In this document: positions 41,048 to 48,935 of the stretch, piece after piece
Numbering within the stretch: the first letter of the stretch is position 1
Layout of the letters: each line of letters starts with the position of its first letter
The notes under the pieces: generated by a model
Seen by the model: only the letters and a program-made list of their open reading frames with translations
Database searches by the model: none
Told to the model about the DNA's origin: nothing
Translations under genes and position numbers: made by a program
Assembly: GCF_006346315.1 (NCBI RefSeq)
Contig: NZ_VDMR01000006.1
Location: 62,001 to 126,000 of the forward strand
Length of the DNA stretch: 64,000 bases
Reading direction: 5' to 3'
Source of the DNA: Nocardioides litoris
Lineage (GTDB): Bacteria; Actinomycetota; Actinomycetes; Propionibacteriales; Nocardioidaceae

Positions 41048-42142
41048 GTGCACCGCCGCGCCATGCTCGTCGCCATCGGCGTCGCGGCGACCACCGGACT
41101 CCTCGCGTTCGTCATCGCGCGGCGCTACGACCAGCCCCTGCTCGACCCCGAGGGATCCTTCCTCGGACCCTCCTGGATCCGGCTGCCGCTGCTCCTGCTG
41201 CTGTGCGTGGCCCTCGACCTCGTGCCACGGATGCTCTACCACTCCCGGCTGCGCCGCAGCGCGATGCTGCCGGTCGTCAAGGAGCGGCTGCGCACCCACT
41301 GGACCCGGGAGCGCGTCGTCCTGGTCGTCACCGGCGTGACCTGCTTCTACGTGACCTACGTCGGCTACCGCAACCTCAAGTCGGCGCTGCCGTTCGTGCG
41401 CGACTTCAGTGACCCCTCGCAGATGTTCGACCGCGAGCTCAACGGCCTCGACCGGCTGTTGTTCTTCGGCCGCCACCCCGGCCCGGTGCTGCACGACGTG
41501 CTGGGCACCACCGTCGCCGCACACGTGCTCTCGACGATCTACCTGCTCTTCGTGCCCATGGTCCCGCTGCTGGTCATGGCCTGGATCGTCTGGTCGCGGC
41601 GCATCTCCTTCGGCTACTGGTTCGTGGTCTCCCAGTGCTTCGCCTGGGCGATCGGCACCGCGTCCTACTACGCGCTGCCGACGCTCGGCCCGGCGTTCCA
41701 CTACGCCTCGGGCTACACCGACCTCACGCGCACCGGCACGACCACGCTCATCGCCTCGCTGCGCAAGAGCCGCGACACCGTCATCAACGGCTCCTACGAC
41801 GGCAGCAGCGTCGAGGGCATCGTCAACTCGGTGGCCGGGTTCGCCAGCCTGCACTGCGGCATCACGCTGCTGTGGGCGCTCATGGTGCAGTTCACCGTGC
41901 GCAGCCTGTGGGTCAAGCGGGTGTTCTGGACCAACTTCGGCCTCACCGTCATCGCGACCATCTACTTCGGCTGGCACTACCTCGCCGACGACGTCGCCGG
42001 CATCACGATCGCGCTCGTCTCCTTCTACCTCGGCGGCCTCGCGACCGGGCAGCGGTTCGACCGGCACCGGGCCCGCGCGCGCGGCGACGCCTCGGCCGCC
42101 GACGCGGTCACGCCGCGGGAGGAACGAATTACACGGGTGTAG
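41048..42142 (+). CDS. PAP2-superfamily membrane protein (AUR1/inositol-phosphoceramide synthase-like)
   Basis: 364-residue polytopic membrane protein with about 8 helices. The PAP2/AUR1-type catalytic motifs in the second half are FASLHCGIT (the SxHCG form) and HYLADDVAGI, with His and Asp in the expected places. The related enzymes transfer phospho-head groups between lipids or dephosphorylate lipid phosphates at the membrane. It starts with GTG 41048, leaderless from a TAGACT box that overlaps the thiQ stop, so it is probably not cotranscribed with thi genes. The stop codon is inside a TACAC-GG-GTGTA dyad. Confidence 0.85.
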   Translation: MHRRAMLVAIGVAATTGLLAFVIARRYDQPLLDPEGSFLGPSWIRLPLLLLLCVALDLVPRMLYHSRLRRSAMLPVVKERLRTHWTRERVVLVVTGVTCFYVTYVGYRNLKSALPFVRDFSDPSQMFDRELNGLDRLLFFGRHPGPVLHDVLGTTVAAHVLSTIYLLFVPMVPLLVMAWIVWSRRISFGYWFVVSQCFAWAIGTASYYALPTLGPAFHYASGYTDLTRTGTTTLIASLRKSRDTVINGSYDGSSVEGIVNSVAGFASLHCGITLLWALMVQFTVRSLWVKRVFWTNFGLTVIATIYFGWHYLADDVAGITIALVSFYLGGLATGQRFDRHRARARGDASAADAVTPREERITRV

Positions 42143-42205
42143 TCTGTCAAGTCGACACGCCGTACGGGTTGTGACTTCTGCGAACTTCTGTTTCGGTTGT
42201 GACTC

Positions 42206-43612
42206 GTGAGACTCGTGTTGCCCCTGCGGCCTGTCCGCGCCGCCCTGGCCGCCACCGCCGTCACGACCCTGCTGTGCAGCGGGCTGGCCTCTCTGGCCCC
42301 GCTGGCCGCCGCCGACGACGAGCCGCTGCCGAGCCCGGGCGACGTACGCCGGGCGCAGGCCGCCGCCGAGTCCGGCGCGCGCGACGTCAGCGCCGTGCGG
42401 GCCGACCTCGCCGACGCCCAGGCCCGGGCCGAGGCCGCGCAGGTCGCCGCGGCCAAGGCGGCCGAGGCCTTCAACGGGGCCCGGTACGCCGCCGAGGTGG
42501 CCGCAGACGAGGCCGAGGCCGCACGCACCGCCGAGACGGCGGCCGTCGCCGAGGCCGACCGGCTGCGCACGGTCTACCGCCACTCGGCCGTCTCGTCCTA
42601 CACCTCGACCAGCGACCTGGCCGCGCTCGCCTCGATCGGGGAGTCCTCCGGTCTCGGCGACCTCGTCGACCGGCTCGCCACCGTGCGCACCGGCCAGCAG
42701 GCGCTGGCCCAGCGCGGCGCCGAGCTCACCCGCGCCGAGGACGCCGCCACCACGGCCCGCGGCCGCGCCGAGCGCGCCGAGCGGGACGCCGCCGCGGCGG
42801 CCGAGGCGTCCCGCACCGCCCGCGACGAGGCCGCGGCGGCCGCGAGTGCTGCCGCCGGCGAGGCCGCCGCCACCGCCGTGCGTCGCGACGGGCTCATCGC
42901 CGAGCTCGCCCGCCTGCAGGGCGTCAGCACCGACCTCGCCGCTCGCCGCCAGGCCGGGCTCGAGCGCCGCGCCGCTGCCGAGCGCGCTGCGGCTGCGCGG
43001 GCCGCCGCCGAGCGGGAGGCCCAGGCCGAGGCGGAGGCCCAGGCGGAGGCCCAGGCGGAGGCACAGGCGGAGGCACAGGCGGAGGCGCAGGCGCCGGCCA
43101 CTCCGGCGCCCCCGGCCACGCAGGACCCCGCACCGACCCAGGACCCCCAGCCGGACCCCGCACCGACCCAGGACCCCGAGCCCGAGCCCGCGCCGGACCC
43201 GGAGCCGGACCCCGAGCCCGAGCCCGACCCGGCCCCGCCGGCCCCGGCCGGCGGCGCGGCGGAGGCCATCGCCTTCGCCCGGGCCCAGCTCGGCGAGCCC
43301 TACCGCTGGGGCGCGGCCGGCCCCGACGCGTGGGACTGCTCCGGCCTCACCCAGGGCGCCTGGGCGGCGGCGGGCCGCTCGCTGCCCCACTACTCCGTCG
43401 CCCAGCACGAGCAGTCGACCCCGATCAGCCGGTCCGACCTCCGCCCCGGCGACCTCGTCTTCTGGGGCGACTCCAGCAGCCCGTCGTCGATCTACCACGT
43501 CGCGCTGTACGCCGGCGGCGGCATGATCATCCACGCCCCCCGCACGGGTCGCCCGGTCGTCGAGGAGTCCATCGACTACTGGATCCCGCCCGACTTCTAC
43601 GCCCGGCCGTAG
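42206..43612 (+). CDS. NlpC/P60 peptidoglycan endopeptidase, RipA-like
   Basis: 468-residue secreted cell-wall hydrolase. Signal peptide (about residues 1-35, ending ...LAPLAAADD). Coiled coil (about 45-285), rich in Ala/Glu/Arg, likely a regulatory arm. A repetitive linker has (AEAQ)n and then a PEPDP-rich stretch (about 287-345). NlpC/P60 domain (349-468) has catalytic Cys378 in WDCSGLTQ, His431 in YHVALY and a third His443 in IIHAPRTG. It should cut D-Glu-mDAP bonds during cell division. GTG 42206 begins MRLVLPLRPVRA. Upstream are two GGTTGTGACT copies (42167 and 42195), which may be regulator sites. Confidence 0.9.
   Translation: MRLVLPLRPVRAALAATAVTTLLCSGLASLAPLAAADDEPLPSPGDVRRAQAAAESGARDVSAVRADLADAQARAEAAQVAAAKAAEAFNGARYAAEVAADEAEAARTAETAAVAEADRLRTVYRHSAVSSYTSTSDLAALASIGESSGLGDLVDRLATVRTGQQALAQRGAELTRAEDAATTARGRAERAERDAAAAAEASRTARDEAAAAASAAAGEAAATAVRRDGLIAELARLQGVSTDLAARRQAGLERRAAAERAAAARAAAEREAQAEAEAQAEAQAEAQAEAQAEAQAPATPAPPATQDPAPTQDPQPDPAPTQDPEPEPAPDPEPDPEPEPDPAPPAPAGGAAEAIAFARAQLGEPYRWGAAGPDAWDCSGLTQGAWAAAGRSLPHYSVAQHEQSTPISRSDLRPGDLVFWGDSSSPSSIYHVALYAGGGMIIHAPRTGRPVVEESIDYWIPPDFYARP
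43021..43092 (+). repeat. 12 bp DNA repeat coding for the AEAQ linker
   Basis: About six copies of GGAGGCNCAGGC in tandem inside the NlpC/P60 gene. Repeat slippage would change the linker by multiples of four residues without breaking the frame. Confidence 0.8.
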
Positions 43613-43682
43613 CCACCTGGACAGCCACCCGGACAGCCACCCGGACAGCCACCCGGACAGCCACCCGGACAGCCACCCGGGC
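43611..43682. repeat. Six tandem copies of a 12 bp minisatellite
   Basis: AGCCACCCGGAC repeated six times; the first copy has a T for C and the last differs at its end. It starts on the last base pair of the NlpC/P60 stop codon and ends before the next promoter. Confidence 0.95.
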
Positions 43683-43720
43683 CAGCCCGAACGGGGATGG
43701 TGCGGGCCGCGCGCCCTGGC

Positions 43721-43726
43721 TACCGT
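43721..43726 (+). promoter_or_regulatory. -10 box of the acyl-CoA oxidase-like gene
   Basis: TACCGT, seven bases before the ATG at 43734, consistent with a leaderless transcript. Confidence 0.55.
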
Positions 43727-43733
43727 CGAGTAC

Positions 43734-45803
43734 ATGGCGAGCGACACCGTGGCCCCACCCGTCTCGCAGGCCCCCGGGCCCGACGACCGGCAGCCGACCC
43801 CTGCACCGCGCAGGGACGGCTACGTCCAGCCGCAGGTCGACGTGCCCGCGCTGACCGCGCTCCTGGACGGGAAGTACGCCGAGGTCCGGCAGCTGGTCCG
43901 CGACCAGCTGGCCGAGCACGCCTCGGTCCTCGAGGACGCAGAGCGGATGACCTCGGCCGAGTTCCGTGACCGGGTGCGCGACATCGTGGTCGAGATGGCC
44001 GGCACGGGCCAGACCGGCATGGGCTTCCCCACCGAGCACGGCGGCGGCGGTGACATCGGCGCCTCCCTGGCGGCCTTCGAGACCCTGGCCCTGGGCGACC
44101 TGTCGGTCCTGGTCAAGGTCGGGGTGCAGTTCGGGCTGTTCGGCGGCGCGGTGCTCCAGCTGGGCACGAAGCGCCACCACGACGCCTACCTGGCCGACAT
44201 CGTCAGCGGCCGCCTGCTCGGCTGCTTCGCCATGACCGAGACCGGGCACGGCAGCAACGTCCAGGCGCTCGGCACGGTGGCGACCTACGACCCGGAGACG
44301 CAGGAGTTCGAGATCACCTCGACCCGGCCCGACGCCTGGAAGGACTACATCGGCAACGCCGCCGCCCACGGCACGATGGCGGCGGTCTTCGCCCGCCTCG
44401 TGGTGGGCGGCGAGGACCGTGGCGTCCACGCGTTCCTGGTGCCGATCCGCGTCGACGGGGGCATCGCGACCGGTGTCCGCATCGAGGACGACGGGCTCAA
44501 GATGGGCCTCAACGGCGTCGACAACGGCCGGCTGTGGTTCGACGGCGTGCGGGTGCCGCGCGAGGCGCTGCTCAACCGGTTCGCCGACGTCACGCCCGAG
44601 GGCGACTACACCAGCGACATCGACAACCCCAACAAGCGCTTCTTCACCATGCTCGGCACCCTGGTCCAGGGTCGGGTGTGCGTCGGCGGCGCCGGCATCA
44701 ACGCCTCGAAGGTGGCCATCACGCTCGCGGTGAAGTACGCCGAGCACCGCCGCCAGTTCGAGGCCTCCAGCGAGGAGGAGGAGCTGCTCCTCGACTACGG
44801 CATGCACCAGCGGCGCCTCTTCCCGCTGCTCGCCCGCACCTACGCCCTGCACTTCGCGCAGGAGGTCGTGGCCGCGCAGGTGCACGACGTCTTCTCCGGC
44901 ACCCTCGCGCCCGGGGCCGACCCCGACCTGGCCCGCCGCGAGCTGGAGTCGCGGGCCGCCGGCACCAAGGCGCTCGGCACCTGGCACGCCACCCGCACCA
45001 TCCAGGAGTGCCGCGAGGCGTGCGGCGGCGCCGGCTACCTCGCGGTCAACCGGTTCGCCGCGCTCAAGGCCGACACCGACGTCTTCACGACCTTCGAGGG
45101 TGACAACCACGTCCTGCTGCAGCTGGTCGCCAAGGGCCTGCTGACGGCGTACTCGAGCGAGTTCGAGGAGATGGACCAGCTCGGGTTGGTGCGCTTCGTC
45201 GCCGGCCTCGCCGTGGAGACGGTCATCGAGAAGACCAACGTGCACAAGCTCCTCGAGCGGGTGCGCGACGTCCTCCCGGGCGCCTCGGCCGCCGGCGGGG
45301 GCAAGTGGGACCAGGACGCCGGGCTGCTCGACCCGGACTACCAGCTGGCGATGTACCGCTTTCGCGAGGAGCACACCCTCGCCGGCGTCGCGCGGCGGCT
45401 CAAGCGCGGCATCGACAACGGCATGAACCCCGGCGTGGTGTTCTCCCGCGTGCAGGACCACGTCATCGCCGCCGCCCGCGCCCACATGGAGCGGCTGGTG
45501 CTGGAGGCGTTCGTCGAGAAGACCGCCGCCCTGCCCGACGGCGACCTCAAGACCGCGCTCAACCTGCTCTGCGACCTGCACGCGCTCGTCGGCATCGAGT
45601 CCGACCGCGCCTGGTACATGGAGCACGGCCGCCTCACCTCCCAGCGCAGCAAGGCCATCAGCCGCGAGATCGGGTCGCTGTGCCGCAAGATCCGGCCGAT
45701 CGCCGGCGACCTCGTCGACGGCCTGGCCGTGCCGCCCGAGGTGCTGCGCTCGCCCGAGCTGGTCTCGCCCGAGCCCGCCTCCCGGGAGCCGGTCTCGTCG
45801 TGA
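43734..45803 (+). CDS. Acyl-CoA dehydrogenase/oxidase (ACOX-like)
   Basis: 689-residue flavoenzyme that forms the trans-2 double bond of acyl-CoA. The length and layout match peroxisomal acyl-CoA oxidases (about 660 residues) rather than the usual 380-residue dehydrogenases. It has an N-terminal helical domain, a beta domain with CFAMTETGHGSNVQALGT, the FAD-binding KVAITLAVKYAEHRRQF helix, the catalytic Glu in FTTFEGDNHVLLQL and a C-terminal helical extension. It may reduce O2 directly. Two coupled genes follow closely. No regulator site was seen besides the TACCGT box. Confidence 0.92.
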   Translation: MASDTVAPPVSQAPGPDDRQPTPAPRRDGYVQPQVDVPALTALLDGKYAEVRQLVRDQLAEHASVLEDAERMTSAEFRDRVRDIVVEMAGTGQTGMGFPTEHGGGGDIGASLAAFETLALGDLSVLVKVGVQFGLFGGAVLQLGTKRHHDAYLADIVSGRLLGCFAMTETGHGSNVQALGTVATYDPETQEFEITSTRPDAWKDYIGNAAAHGTMAAVFARLVVGGEDRGVHAFLVPIRVDGGIATGVRIEDDGLKMGLNGVDNGRLWFDGVRVPREALLNRFADVTPEGDYTSDIDNPNKRFFTMLGTLVQGRVCVGGAGINASKVAITLAVKYAEHRRQFEASSEEEELLLDYGMHQRRLFPLLARTYALHFAQEVVAAQVHDVFSGTLAPGADPDLARRELESRAAGTKALGTWHATRTIQECREACGGAGYLAVNRFAALKADTDVFTTFEGDNHVLLQLVAKGLLTAYSSEFEEMDQLGLVRFVAGLAVETVIEKTNVHKLLERVRDVLPGASAAGGGKWDQDAGLLDPDYQLAMYRFREEHTLAGVARRLKRGIDNGMNPGVVFSRVQDHVIAAARAHMERLVLEAFVEKTAALPDGDLKTALNLLCDLHALVGIESDRAWYMEHGRLTSQRSKAISREIGSLCRKIRPIAGDLVDGLAVPPEVLRSPELVSPEPASREPVSS

Positions 45804-45821
45804 GCCCGTCGTGAGGGCGTG

Positions 45822-46355
45822 GTGAGCCGGACGGCGGTGGCCCTCCCGGGTCGCGCCTACCCGGTCACCGGCCCCGCGCTCGCGGCCGTCCTCGACGTCG
45901 TCGCCCGCCACGGGTACGCCGTCGCGCCGGTCGCCTGGTCCTTCCCCGACCCCGCCGACCTGCCGGCCGACCCCGACGCCTTCGTCACCGGCCGGCTGGC
46001 CGAGGCGACCCCCGACGGCTGCGACCTCGTCGTCGGCAAGTCCCTGGGCACCCGCGCGGCGTCGTACGCGGGGGAGCGGGGGTGGCCCGCGGTCTGGGTC
46101 ACCCCGCTGCTGCGCGACGCCGCGGTGGTGGCGGGCGTCCGCGCCAACCCGGCGCCGCAGCTGCTCGTCTGCGGCGCCGCCGACCCGCTGCACGACGCCG
46201 AGGTCGCCGGCGACCTGGCGGGCCCGTCGGTCACGGTGCTCGAGCTGCCCGGCGTCGACCACGCCTTGAGCAGCACGGGGGACTGGTCGGTGGCGCCCGA
46301 CATCCTGGCCGCGGTCGCGTCGGCGGCCGACGACTTCACCAGGAGGCTGGCGTGA
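45822..46355 (+). CDS. Small alpha/beta hydrolase-like protein
   Basis: 177-residue protein with a hydrolase core: strand VALPGRAYPV, nucleophile elbow VVGKSLGTRAASYA (G-x-S-x-G as GKSLG), then CGAADPLHD and a C-terminal His in GVDHAL. It is shorter than typical hydrolases because the cap region is missing. GTG 45822 is preferred (GAGGG four bases upstream); GTG 45819 is possible. It lies 18 bp after the acyl-CoA oxidase-like gene and its stop overlaps the methyltransferase start (GTGA). The substrate is unknown. Confidence 0.78.
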   Translation: MSRTAVALPGRAYPVTGPALAAVLDVVARHGYAVAPVAWSFPDPADLPADPDAFVTGRLAEATPDGCDLVVGKSLGTRAASYAGERGWPAVWVTPLLRDAAVVAGVRANPAPQLLVCGAADPLHDAEVAGDLAGPSVTVLELPGVDHALSSTGDWSVAPDILAAVASAADDFTRRLA

Positions 46356-47017
46356 GGATCCCCGGGCTGGGCGGCTGGAGCGAGGACCCGGCCTGGGCCC
46401 ACGTCTACGACTGGTCGGTCGAGCACCCGCGGGCGGGCGGCCTGCTGTGGCGCTTCGGCATCCAGAGCGACCTGCAGCGCCTGTACGCCGCGACCGACGA
46501 GATCCGTCGCCTCCCGGCCGGCGCCCGCGTGCTCGACGTGCCGTGCGGCGGTGGGGTCGCGCTGCGCGGGGTCGGCCGCGGCCAGGGACTGGAGTACGTC
46601 GCGGCCGACATCGCCCAGGCGATGCTCGACCGCACCGAGCGGGCCGCCCGGCGGCGCGGCGTCGCCGACCAGGTGCAGACCCGGCTGGCCGACGTCGGCG
46701 ACCTGCCCTTCGACGACGGCTCGTTCGACATGGTCGTCACCTTCACCGGGCTGCACTGCTTCCCTGACCCCGCCCGCGCGGTCGTCGAGATGACCCGGGT
46801 GCTCGCGCCCGGCGGCGTCCTGCTGGGCAGTGCCGTGCTCAACGACACCGGACTCCTGCACGAGCCCATGCGGCGGGTCGGCCGGCTCTCCGGGCTGCTC
46901 GGCCCGTCGGCCACCGGCCCCGAGGTCCTCGCCTGGCTCGCCGCCCAGGGCCTCCCCGACGCCACCCTCGAGCGCTCCGGCGCGATCGGGTACGTCCGGG
47001 GCGTGAAGGCCGGCTGA
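46352..47017 (+). CDS. Class I SAM-dependent methyltransferase
   Basis: 221-residue methyltransferase of the UbiE/type 11 group: SAM motif RVLDVPCGGGVALRG, VAADIAQAMLDRTE, ADVGDLPFDDGSFDMVVTFTGLHCFPDP and VLAPGGVLLGS. It starts with GTG 46352 in the stop codon of the hydrolase gene and is the last of three linked genes. Neither the substrate nor the methyl-accepting atom is known. The inverted repeats of the AbiEi/DUF559-like module begin about 18 bp after its stop. Confidence 0.88.
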   Translation: MRIPGLGGWSEDPAWAHVYDWSVEHPRAGGLLWRFGIQSDLQRLYAATDEIRRLPAGARVLDVPCGGGVALRGVGRGQGLEYVAADIAQAMLDRTERAARRRGVADQVQTRLADVGDLPFDDGSFDMVVTFTGLHCFPDPARAVVEMTRVLAPGGVLLGSAVLNDTGLLHEPMRRVGRLSGLLGPSATGPEVLAWLAAQGLPDATLERSGAIGYVRGVKAG

Positions 47018-47034
47018 GCCGGCCGGCGGCGGGC

Positions 47035-47102
47035 AAAATCTCCGGTTAAGCGGAGAATCTCCCACTCCTGACGGGGAACTCCCCACCAGGAGTGGGAGTT
47101 CC
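47035..47102 (+). repeat. Left 68 bp inverted repeat flanking the AbiEi/DUF559-like gene
   Basis: Aligned base for base with the reverse complement of 48215-48282: 57 of 68 positions match (84%) with no gaps. It contains a small TCTCCG/CGGAGA hairpin around a GTTAAG centre. Confidence 0.85.
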
Positions 47103-47113
47103 CCGTCAGGAGT
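47064..47113. terminator. 20 bp perfect inverted repeat after the AbiEi/DUF559-like gene
   Basis: Arms 47064-47083 and 47094-47113 are perfectly complementary, with a 10-base spacer. It lies three bases from the gene's stop codon and can act as a terminator for both strands. Confidence 0.8.
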
Positions 47114-47116
47114 CGC

Positions 47117-48082
47117 TCAGGCCGCCGGCGCCGCGGGCGCAGCCAGAGCCCGCCGGATGCGCTCCGCCGTTCGTGCGGGGGTCTGCAGGTCGGCCCACGT
47201 CAGCCGGACGAACCGCCACCCCGTCACCTCGCGGATGAGGTCCTCGCGCCGCTTCTCGCGCGCCACCGCGTCGGAGATCGACTCGCCCTCGCGCCGGTGG
47301 TGCAGGTACTTCTCCCGCCCGTCGAACTCGACGATGAGGCGGTGCTCCGGCCAGGCGAAGTCGACGCGACCCAGCAGCGTCCCGTCGTGGTCGCGAACCT
47401 CCCACTGGGGCTCGGGGCGCGGCAGCCCGGCTCGGAAGACGAGCAGCGACGTGAGCGTCTCGCCCACGGACTCGAGCCGCCCGTCGGCGAGGTGCAGGAC
47501 GGGGTGCAGGCGCAGCGAGCCCGGCCAGCGCAGCGCTGCGTCGGCTTGCTGGGCGAGCTCGTCGGGCAGGAGCAGGCCGGCGCGGAGGAAGTGGTTGGCC
47601 TGCACCAGCCCGGCCCCGACGCCGTCCGCGCACGCCACCTCGACCACCGCACGGGCCGGCGTCGTGACCCACCAGCCGTGCCAGCGCCGTACCTCCCCCA
47701 CGCGGCACCCGCCGACGTGGCGGGAGATGCGGGCGCCGTTGCGGCCGCCGCCGTGCAGGTGCGTGAGGTGGGCGCGCAGGAGGTCGGAACCGTACGCCGG
47801 CCCGCCCTGCGCCAGGCAGCTGCTCGCGTGGGAGAGGCAGACGTGGTCGGCGTACTGCAGGAGGGCGGCGCGGCAGAGCAGGAGGTGACGCCCGGCCTCG
47901 TCGGCGGCCTGGTAGGTCGAGCGCAGGCAGTAGGCGCCCTGGCGCAGGCGGACGAGGACGCCGGCGTGGGTCAAGCGGGCGAGCGCCTTGTCGTCCACTC
48001 CCATCTCGACGGCGTCGCGGCGCAGGAGGATGCCCCAGGGGTCGCAGAGCTGGCTGACGGGATGGTCGTGGGTGGCGGACAC
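47117..48082 (-). CDS. AbiEi/DUF559-like wHTH-nuclease-fold protein
   Basis: 321-residue protein of the AbiEi/DUF559 kind. The N-terminal part (LLRRDAVEMGVDDKALARLTHAGVLVRLRQGAYCL) is a winged helix of the AbiEi type. The middle (CLSHASSCLAQGG) matches the antitoxin-like domain. The C-terminal part has a Vsr/DUF559-like core: GRVDFAWPEHRLIVEFDGREKY with Asp241, Glu252 and Asp254, then AREKRREDLIREVTGWRFVRLTWADL. No toxin gene lies beside it. GTG at 48082 is used. It is enclosed by 68 bp inverted repeats and shares an upstream block with the gene at 35854. It could be an antitoxin, a nuclease, or a mobile-element protein. Confidence 0.78.
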   Translation of the reverse strand: MSATHDHPVSQLCDPWGILLRRDAVEMGVDDKALARLTHAGVLVRLRQGAYCLRSTYQAADEAGRHLLLCRAALLQYADHVCLSHASSCLAQGGPAYGSDLLRAHLTHLHGGGRNGARISRHVGGCRVGEVRRWHGWWVTTPARAVVEVACADGVGAGLVQANHFLRAGLLLPDELAQQADAALRWPGSLRLHPVLHLADGRLESVGETLTSLLVFRAGLPRPEPQWEVRDHDGTLLGRVDFAWPEHRLIVEFDGREKYLHHRREGESISDAVAREKRREDLIREVTGWRFVRLTWADLQTPARTAERIRRALAAPAAPAA

Positions 48083-48133
48083 GTGCGTCAGCGTGCGTCG
48101 TCGGTCAGCCGGTCGCCACGGGGCGCGGCGCGG

Positions 48134-48206
48134 CTGTGGACGGTCGGCGGCGTTGCCGCGCCTGTGGGCGGTTCCCGGACGCCGGGCCCCGAATGGGGGC
48201 GCGACT
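48134..48206 (-). other. Conserved block upstream of the AbiEi/DUF559-like gene
   Basis: CTGTGGACG (48134-48142) and GGACGCCGG followed by CCCC-GAAT-GGGG and a GACT (48177-48206). It is the counterpart of 36910-36955 in front of the other AbiEi/DUF559-like gene. Confidence 0.65.
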
Positions 48207-48214
48207 CATGGCAC

Positions 48215-48282
48215 GGAACTCCCACTCCTGGCGGGGAATTCCGTCGCAGAAGTGGGAGATCCTCCGGTTAACCGGAGAATCT
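48215..48282 (-). repeat. Right 68 bp inverted repeat flanking the AbiEi/DUF559-like gene
   Basis: Reverse complement matches 47035-47102 at 57 of 68 positions. It contains the perfect palindrome CTCCGGTTAACCGGAG (48262-48277) and ends about 22 bases before the ppa stop codon. Confidence 0.85.
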
Positions 48283-48303
48283 GCCACCACCGCAGCCGAG
48301 GCC

Positions 48304-48804
48304 TCAGTGGCCGCCGTGCTCCTTGAGCCGCTCGAACGACGCGCGGACCTCGGCCTCGGCCTCGGTGCGGCCGACCCAGTCGGCGCCCTCGACGGACTTG
48401 CCGGGCTCGAGGTCCTTGTAGACCTCGAAGAAGTGCTGGATCTCCAGGCGGTCGAACTTCGGCACGTGCGCGATGTCGCGGATGTGCTCCTGGCGCGGGT
48501 CGGTGGCGGGGACGCACAGCACCTTGTCGTCGCCGCCGGCCTCGTCGGTCATCCGGAACATGCCGATCGCGCGGCAGCGGATCAGGCAACCCGGGAAGGT
48601 CGGGGCCTGCAGCAGCACCATCGCGTCGAGCGGGTCGCCGTCGAGACCGAGGGTGCCCTCGATGTAACCGTAGTCGGTCGGGTACTGCGTCGAGGTGAAC
48701 AGCATCCGGTCCAGGCGCATCCGGCCGGTCTCGTGGTCGAGCTCGTACTTGTTGCGCTCGCCCTTCGGGATCTCCACCAGCACGTCGAACTCGAGCACGT
48801 CCAT
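48304..48804 (-). CDS. ppa: Inorganic pyrophosphatase
   Basis: 166-residue soluble family I pyrophosphatase, which hydrolyses PPi to two phosphates and drives biosynthesis. The signature [19 protein letters not shown] holds the metal-binding Asp residues (DGDPLDA), preceded by the [22 protein letters not shown] and PTDYGYIE active-site segments. It has the usual actinobacterial length. The ATG at 48804 lies directly after GGAGG. It is divergent from dacB, which is the common actinobacterial neighbour. Confidence 0.98.
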   Translation of the reverse strand: MDVLEFDVLVEIPKGERNKYELDHETGRMRLDRMLFTSTQYPTDYGYIEGTLGLDGDPLDAMVLLQAPTFPGCLIRCRAIGMFRMTDEAGGDDKVLCVPATDPRQEHIRDIAHVPKFDRLEIQHFFEVYKDLEPGKSVEGADWVGRTEAEAEVRASFERLKEHGGH

Positions 48805-48935
48805 CCTCCGGGTCTTGAGCAGCTGCCAGGCAGCCTGTTGTCGCTGACGTCGTGGGCCGAGCGCCCGGGGTGGGCGCGGCGTCGCCGCACAGTCTCGCGC
48901 ACAATGTCCCGGACCGTGCGGGAGGGAGGGACATC

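Noticed and set aside
42143..42205. ydaO-type (c-di-AMP) riboswitch before the NlpC/P60 gene
   Set aside because: Actinobacterial wall-hydrolase genes often have one, but the leader is only 63 bases and lacks the conserved core.
43611..43682. CRISPR or origin iterons
   Set aside because: 12 bp units without spacers, no replication gene or DnaA boxes nearby; it is a minisatellite.
39983..43747. 1254-residue open frame on the minus strand
   Set aside because: Shadow of thiQ, PAP2 and NlpC/P60 genes; low-complexity sequence such as repeated SGWL comes from the 12 bp DNA repeat.
47035..48282. Insertion sequence
   Set aside because: Inverted repeats are present but the encoded protein is not a known transposase and I see no target-site duplication. 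I kept it as a repeat-bounded gene instead.
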